Assembly: GCA_947630345.1 (NCBI GenBank)
Contig: CANRHF010000030.1
Coordinates: 1-14,762 of the forward strand
DNA: 14,762 bases
Direction of reading: 5' to 3'
Source: an uncultured Oscillospiraceae bacterium
Lineage (GTDB): Bacteria > Bacillota > Clostridia > Oscillospirales > Oscillospiraceae
Shown: positions 12,356 through 14,762 of the stretch, one piece after another
How positions within the stretch are numbered: the stretch's first letter is position 1
Layout of the letters: every line of letters begins with the position of its first letter
Notes under the pieces: generated by a model
What the model saw: the letters and a program-made list of their open reading frames with translations, nothing else
Told to the model about the DNA's origin: nothing
Database searches by the model: none
Position numbers and translations under genes: made by a program

Positions 12356-14671
12356 ATGGATGTGGATAAATATATCGGCCGGCTGTTGGACAATCGGTAT
12401 GAGATCCGAGAGGTCATCGGCATGGGCGGGATGGCGGTGGTGTACAAGGCCCGGGATCACCGCCTGAACCGCTTTGTGGCCGTCAAAATACTGAAGGATG
12501 AGTATTCCCAAGACGAGGAGTTCCGCCGCCGTTTCCACGCGGAGAGCCAGGCCGTAGCCATGCTCAGCCACCCCAACATCGTGTCGGTCCACGATGTCTC
12601 CACCACCAAAGAGGTGGACTACATCGTGATGGAGCTGATCGAGGGGATTACCCTCCGTCAGTACATGGAGAAGAAGGGCGTCCTCAACTGGAAGGAGACG
12701 CTCCACTTCGCCATCCAGATCGCGAAAGCCCTGGAGCACGCCCACAGCCGGGGCATCGTCCACCGGGATATCAAGCCCCACAACGTGATGATCCTGAAAA
12801 ACGGCTCGGTGAAGGTGGCCGACTTCGGCATCGCCCGGGTCATGTCCAAGAGCAACACCCTGACCAAGGAGGCCCTGGGCTCGGTGCATTACATCTCCCC
12901 GGAGCAGGCCAAGGGGGGCCGGGTGGACAACCGCTCGGATATCTACTCCCTGGGCGTAGTGATGTATGAGATGATCACGGGCCGCCCCCCCTACGACGGG
13001 GAATCGCCTGTAGCGGTGGCCATCCAGCATATCAACGGCGGCGCACCCCTGCCCTCCACTCTGAATCCCAATATCCCCGGCGGTCTGGAGCAGATCATCA
13101 TGAAGGCCATGTCCCGGGAGCCGGCCGACCGGTACGACACCGCTACCGCCATGCTCTACGACATGGACGAGTTCCGCAAGGACCCCACCATGCTCTTTGA
13201 GTACAATCTGCCGCCCATTGACGATGTGACCAGGCTCCGCCATCCCGTGGCGGAGCAGGAGCAGCCCGCCCCCCGGACCACGGCGGAGCGGGTGGCGGAG
13301 AAGCGGGGAGAGCAGCCCCGGACCACCCGACGGATGGCCCCCATCGCCGCCCAGTCCCAATCCGCCCAGTCCCAATCCGCCCAGCAGCCCCGCCGGTCCG
13401 CCTCCGGCGCTTCCCGGAGCGGCCAGAGCCGCCGAACGGAGGAGCGGCGCGCCCAGGAGCGGGCCCGGAACGAGGAACAGGAGCGGGAGGATGCCGAGTC
13501 CCGCAGTAAGATTGCGGTGACGGCCATCGTTGCCTGCTCTCTGGTGGCGGTGGTTGCCATCGGCGTGTTCCTGTGGGCCATTTTAGGCAGCGGCAGCTTC
13601 TTCCCCAGTCAGGAGATGGTGACGGTGCCGCCTCTGCTGGGCAAGGATTTTGACAGCCTCCCCGCCTACACCCAGATCCAGGTGGTCCGGGGCGGCAGCC
13701 AGTACTCGGCGGACTATCCCGAGGGACAGATCCTCAGCCAGGACCCAGTGGCAGGGACGGAGGTTGCCCAGGGCAGCCGGGTCTATGTCATTGTCAGTCA
13801 GGGCCCGGAACCCACCGATCCGGTTCAAGAGATGCAAGACCTGGTGGATATGCAGTATGAAGCAGCTGAGAGCTACCTCAACGGCCTGAATATGGACCTG
13901 CACATTATGCGCAGGGAGGAGTACAGCGACACCATTCAGGAGGGCTACATCACCCGTACCGAGCCCTTCCGGGATCAGCCCATCCAGAAGGGGGACACCA
14001 TCACCCTCTGGGTGAGCCAGGGTCCCAAGCCCGGGGTGATGCCCAACCTGCTGAACATGAAGGAGGAGGACGCTACCCGGGATCTGAACGGTCTGGAACT
14101 GGGCCTGGTGATCAGCCGCCAGGAGGAGGCCAGCAGCGCGGTGGAGGAGGGGCATATTATCCGCACCGATCCTGCCGTGAACCAGCCGCTGATCCGAGGC
14201 CAGCAGGTGATCATCGTGGTCAGCAGCGGCCCCAAGAAGGTCAAGATGCCGGAGGTGACGGGCCTGAGCTATTCCGACGCCATGCAGACCCTGGCCAGCT
14301 GGGAGCTGACCAATGTGACCCGGGAGGTGGTGGACAGCGACCGGCCCAAGGACGAGGTGGTGGAGCAGTCCGTGGAGAAGGACACGGAGATCCCCATCAA
14401 CACCCAGATCGTTCTAAAGGTCTCCAGCGGCACGCCGCCCCAGCCCAAGACCATGAATGTGTCCTTCGAGTTCCAGGCGCCCGCCAATGACTTTCTTTTT
14501 GCCATTACCGACGACACAGGTCAGTATGTCTTTGGACCGACCCTCCTTCCTGCCGGGACCCAGAGCAAAGTTGTCACCCTCACGGGCAGTGGGGTCCAGG
14601 TCTATACCGCCTATATTGACGGGCAGGCCGTGGGCGACTACAAAGTGGATTTTGACGGGAGCGGTGGATGA
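12356..14671 (+). CDS. pknB: Membrane Ser/Thr protein kinase with four PASTA domains (PrkC/PknB type)
   Basis: This transmembrane kinase senses muropeptide or lipid II-type ligands through external PASTA repeats and phosphorylates cell-wall, division and translation proteins in Firmicutes. Its 771 residues contain: a kinase domain (about 1-275) with G-loop IGMGGMAVVYK, Lys44, HRDIKPHN (Asp138), DFG (Asp156) and activation segment GSVHYISPEQA; a Pro/Ser/Gln/Arg-rich juxtamembrane linker (about 300-385) carrying a tandem repeat; one membrane helix (about 386-412); four PASTA repeats (about 421-485, 492-560, 561-627 and 628-695, the first shorter and more divergent); and a 75-residue beta-type C-terminal domain. 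All catalytic residues are present. It is paired with stp upstream, and its stop overlaps rsgA (ATGA); RsgA homologues are substrates of such kinases in Bacillus. Confidence 0.96.
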   Translation: MDVDKYIGRLLDNRYEIREVIGMGGMAVVYKARDHRLNRFVAVKILKDEYSQDEEFRRRFHAESQAVAMLSHPNIVSVHDVSTTKEVDYIVMELIEGITLRQYMEKKGVLNWKETLHFAIQIAKALEHAHSRGIVHRDIKPHNVMILKNGSVKVADFGIARVMSKSNTLTKEALGSVHYISPEQAKGGRVDNRSDIYSLGVVMYEMITGRPPYDGESPVAVAIQHINGGAPLPSTLNPNIPGGLEQIIMKAMSREPADRYDTATAMLYDMDEFRKDPTMLFEYNLPPIDDVTRLRHPVAEQEQPAPRTTAERVAEKRGEQPRTTRRMAPIAAQSQSAQSQSAQQPRRSASGASRSGQSRRTEERRAQERARNEEQEREDAESRSKIAVTAIVACSLVAVVAIGVFLWAILGSGSFFPSQEMVTVPPLLGKDFDSLPAYTQIQVVRGGSQYSADYPEGQILSQDPVAGTEVAQGSRVYVIVSQGPEPTDPVQEMQDLVDMQYEAAESYLNGLNMDLHIMRREEYSDTIQEGYITRTEPFRDQPIQKGDTITLWVSQGPKPGVMPNLLNMKEEDATRDLNGLELGLVISRQEEASSAVEEGHIIRTDPAVNQPLIRGQQVIIVVSSGPKKVKMPEVTGLSYSDAMQTLASWELTNVTREVVDSDRPKDEVVEQSVEKDTEIPINTQIVLKVSSGTPPQPKTMNVSFEFQAPANDFLFAITDDTGQYVFGPTLLPAGTQSKVVTLTGSGVQVYTAYIDGQAVGDYKVDFDGSGG
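13351..13384 (+). repeat. 15-bp tandem repeat in the pknB linker
   Basis: The unit CCAGTCCCAATCCGC occurs at 13351-13365 and again, identically, at 13366-13380, followed by the first four bases of a third unit. The unit is a multiple of three and encodes QSQSA-type residues in the cytoplasmic juxtamembrane linker. Gain or loss of copies would change linker length without breaking the frame. Confidence 0.9.
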
Positions 14672-14762
14672 GTCAAAAGGAAGTAGGACGCATCGTCCGT
14701 TCGCTCAGCGGATTTTATGAAGTCTCCTGTCCCGGCGGGGAAGTGACCTGCCGGGCCCGGGG
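14668..14762 (+). CDS. rsgA: Ribosome small-subunit GTPase RsgA (YloQ/CpgA), 3'-truncated by the window edge
   Basis: Only the first 31 codons are present, reading MSQKEVGRIVRSLSGFYEVS and ending CRARG. This matches the N-terminal OB-fold start of RsgA (typically GRIVKSLSGFYYV and CRARG), a circularly permuted GTPase that acts in late 30S ribosome assembly. ATG 14668 overlaps the pknB stop (ATGA). The position after pknB is exactly that of yloQ/cpgA after prkC in Bacillus, which strengthens a call made from few residues. The GTPase and zinc domains lie outside the window. Confidence 0.88.
   Translation, partial: MSQKEVGRIVRSLSGFYEVSCPGGEVTCRAR

Noticed and set aside
12350..13375. Antisense open frame of 341 codons opposite the pknB kinase domain
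   Set aside because: It is a His/Gly/Val-rich shadow of a well-conserved kinase domain with no independent support.

Overview
The window is a GC-rich chromosomal segment from a Gram-positive (Firmicutes) bacterium, most likely a clostridial gut anaerobe of the Oscillospirales type. The basis is the gene order yicC-remA-gmk-rpoZ-priA-def-fmt-rsmB-rlmN-stp-pknB-rsgA, which is the Bacillus subtilis yloC-to-yloQ order, together with a PASTA-domain kinase, a membrane diadenylate cyclase and very GC-rich codons. The family-level placement is inference from memory of related genomes. Every gene is on the + strand. I see no mobile element, phage gene, CRISPR array, tRNA or rRNA, and no gene-free stretch longer than 98 bases.

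Layout. (a) 2-871: the 3' part of a class-V aminotransferase/cysteine desulfurase gene cut by the window edge. (b) 872-969: the only real intergenic region, holding a strong sigma-A-type promoter (TTGCCA, 17-base spacer, TATAAT) and a hairpin that abuts the next ribosome binding site. (c) 970-3551: cdaA (c-di-AMP synthase), cdaR (its YbbR-domain partner) and an RseC-family membrane Cys-cluster protein. (d) 3548-5447: yicC, remA, gmk and rpoZ. (e) 5469-7839: priA, which is broken. Conserved residues between helicase motifs III and IV are missing and the reading frame changes at about 6841-6850. (f) 7854-11588: def, fmt, rsmB and rlmN, for translation initiation and rRNA modification. (g) 11607-14671: stp phosphatase and pknB kinase, a matched signalling pair. 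(h) 14668-14762: the first 31 codons of rsgA.

From 970 to the window end no gap between genes exceeds 21 bases, seven junctions are 4-base NTGA stop/start overlaps, and no terminator-like hairpin with a T-run is visible. The simplest reading is one long operon driven from the 879-907 promoter. It would join c-di-AMP synthesis and Ser/Thr kinase signalling, both linked to envelope homeostasis in Firmicutes, with GTP supply, transcription, replication restart and translation.

Most of this is conserved housekeeping DNA and I do not see a new defence or mobile system. The most notable points are the priA lesion, which carries a signature of short-repeat-mediated deletion, and the joining of cdaA-cdaR and an RseC-like gene to this cluster without glmM.
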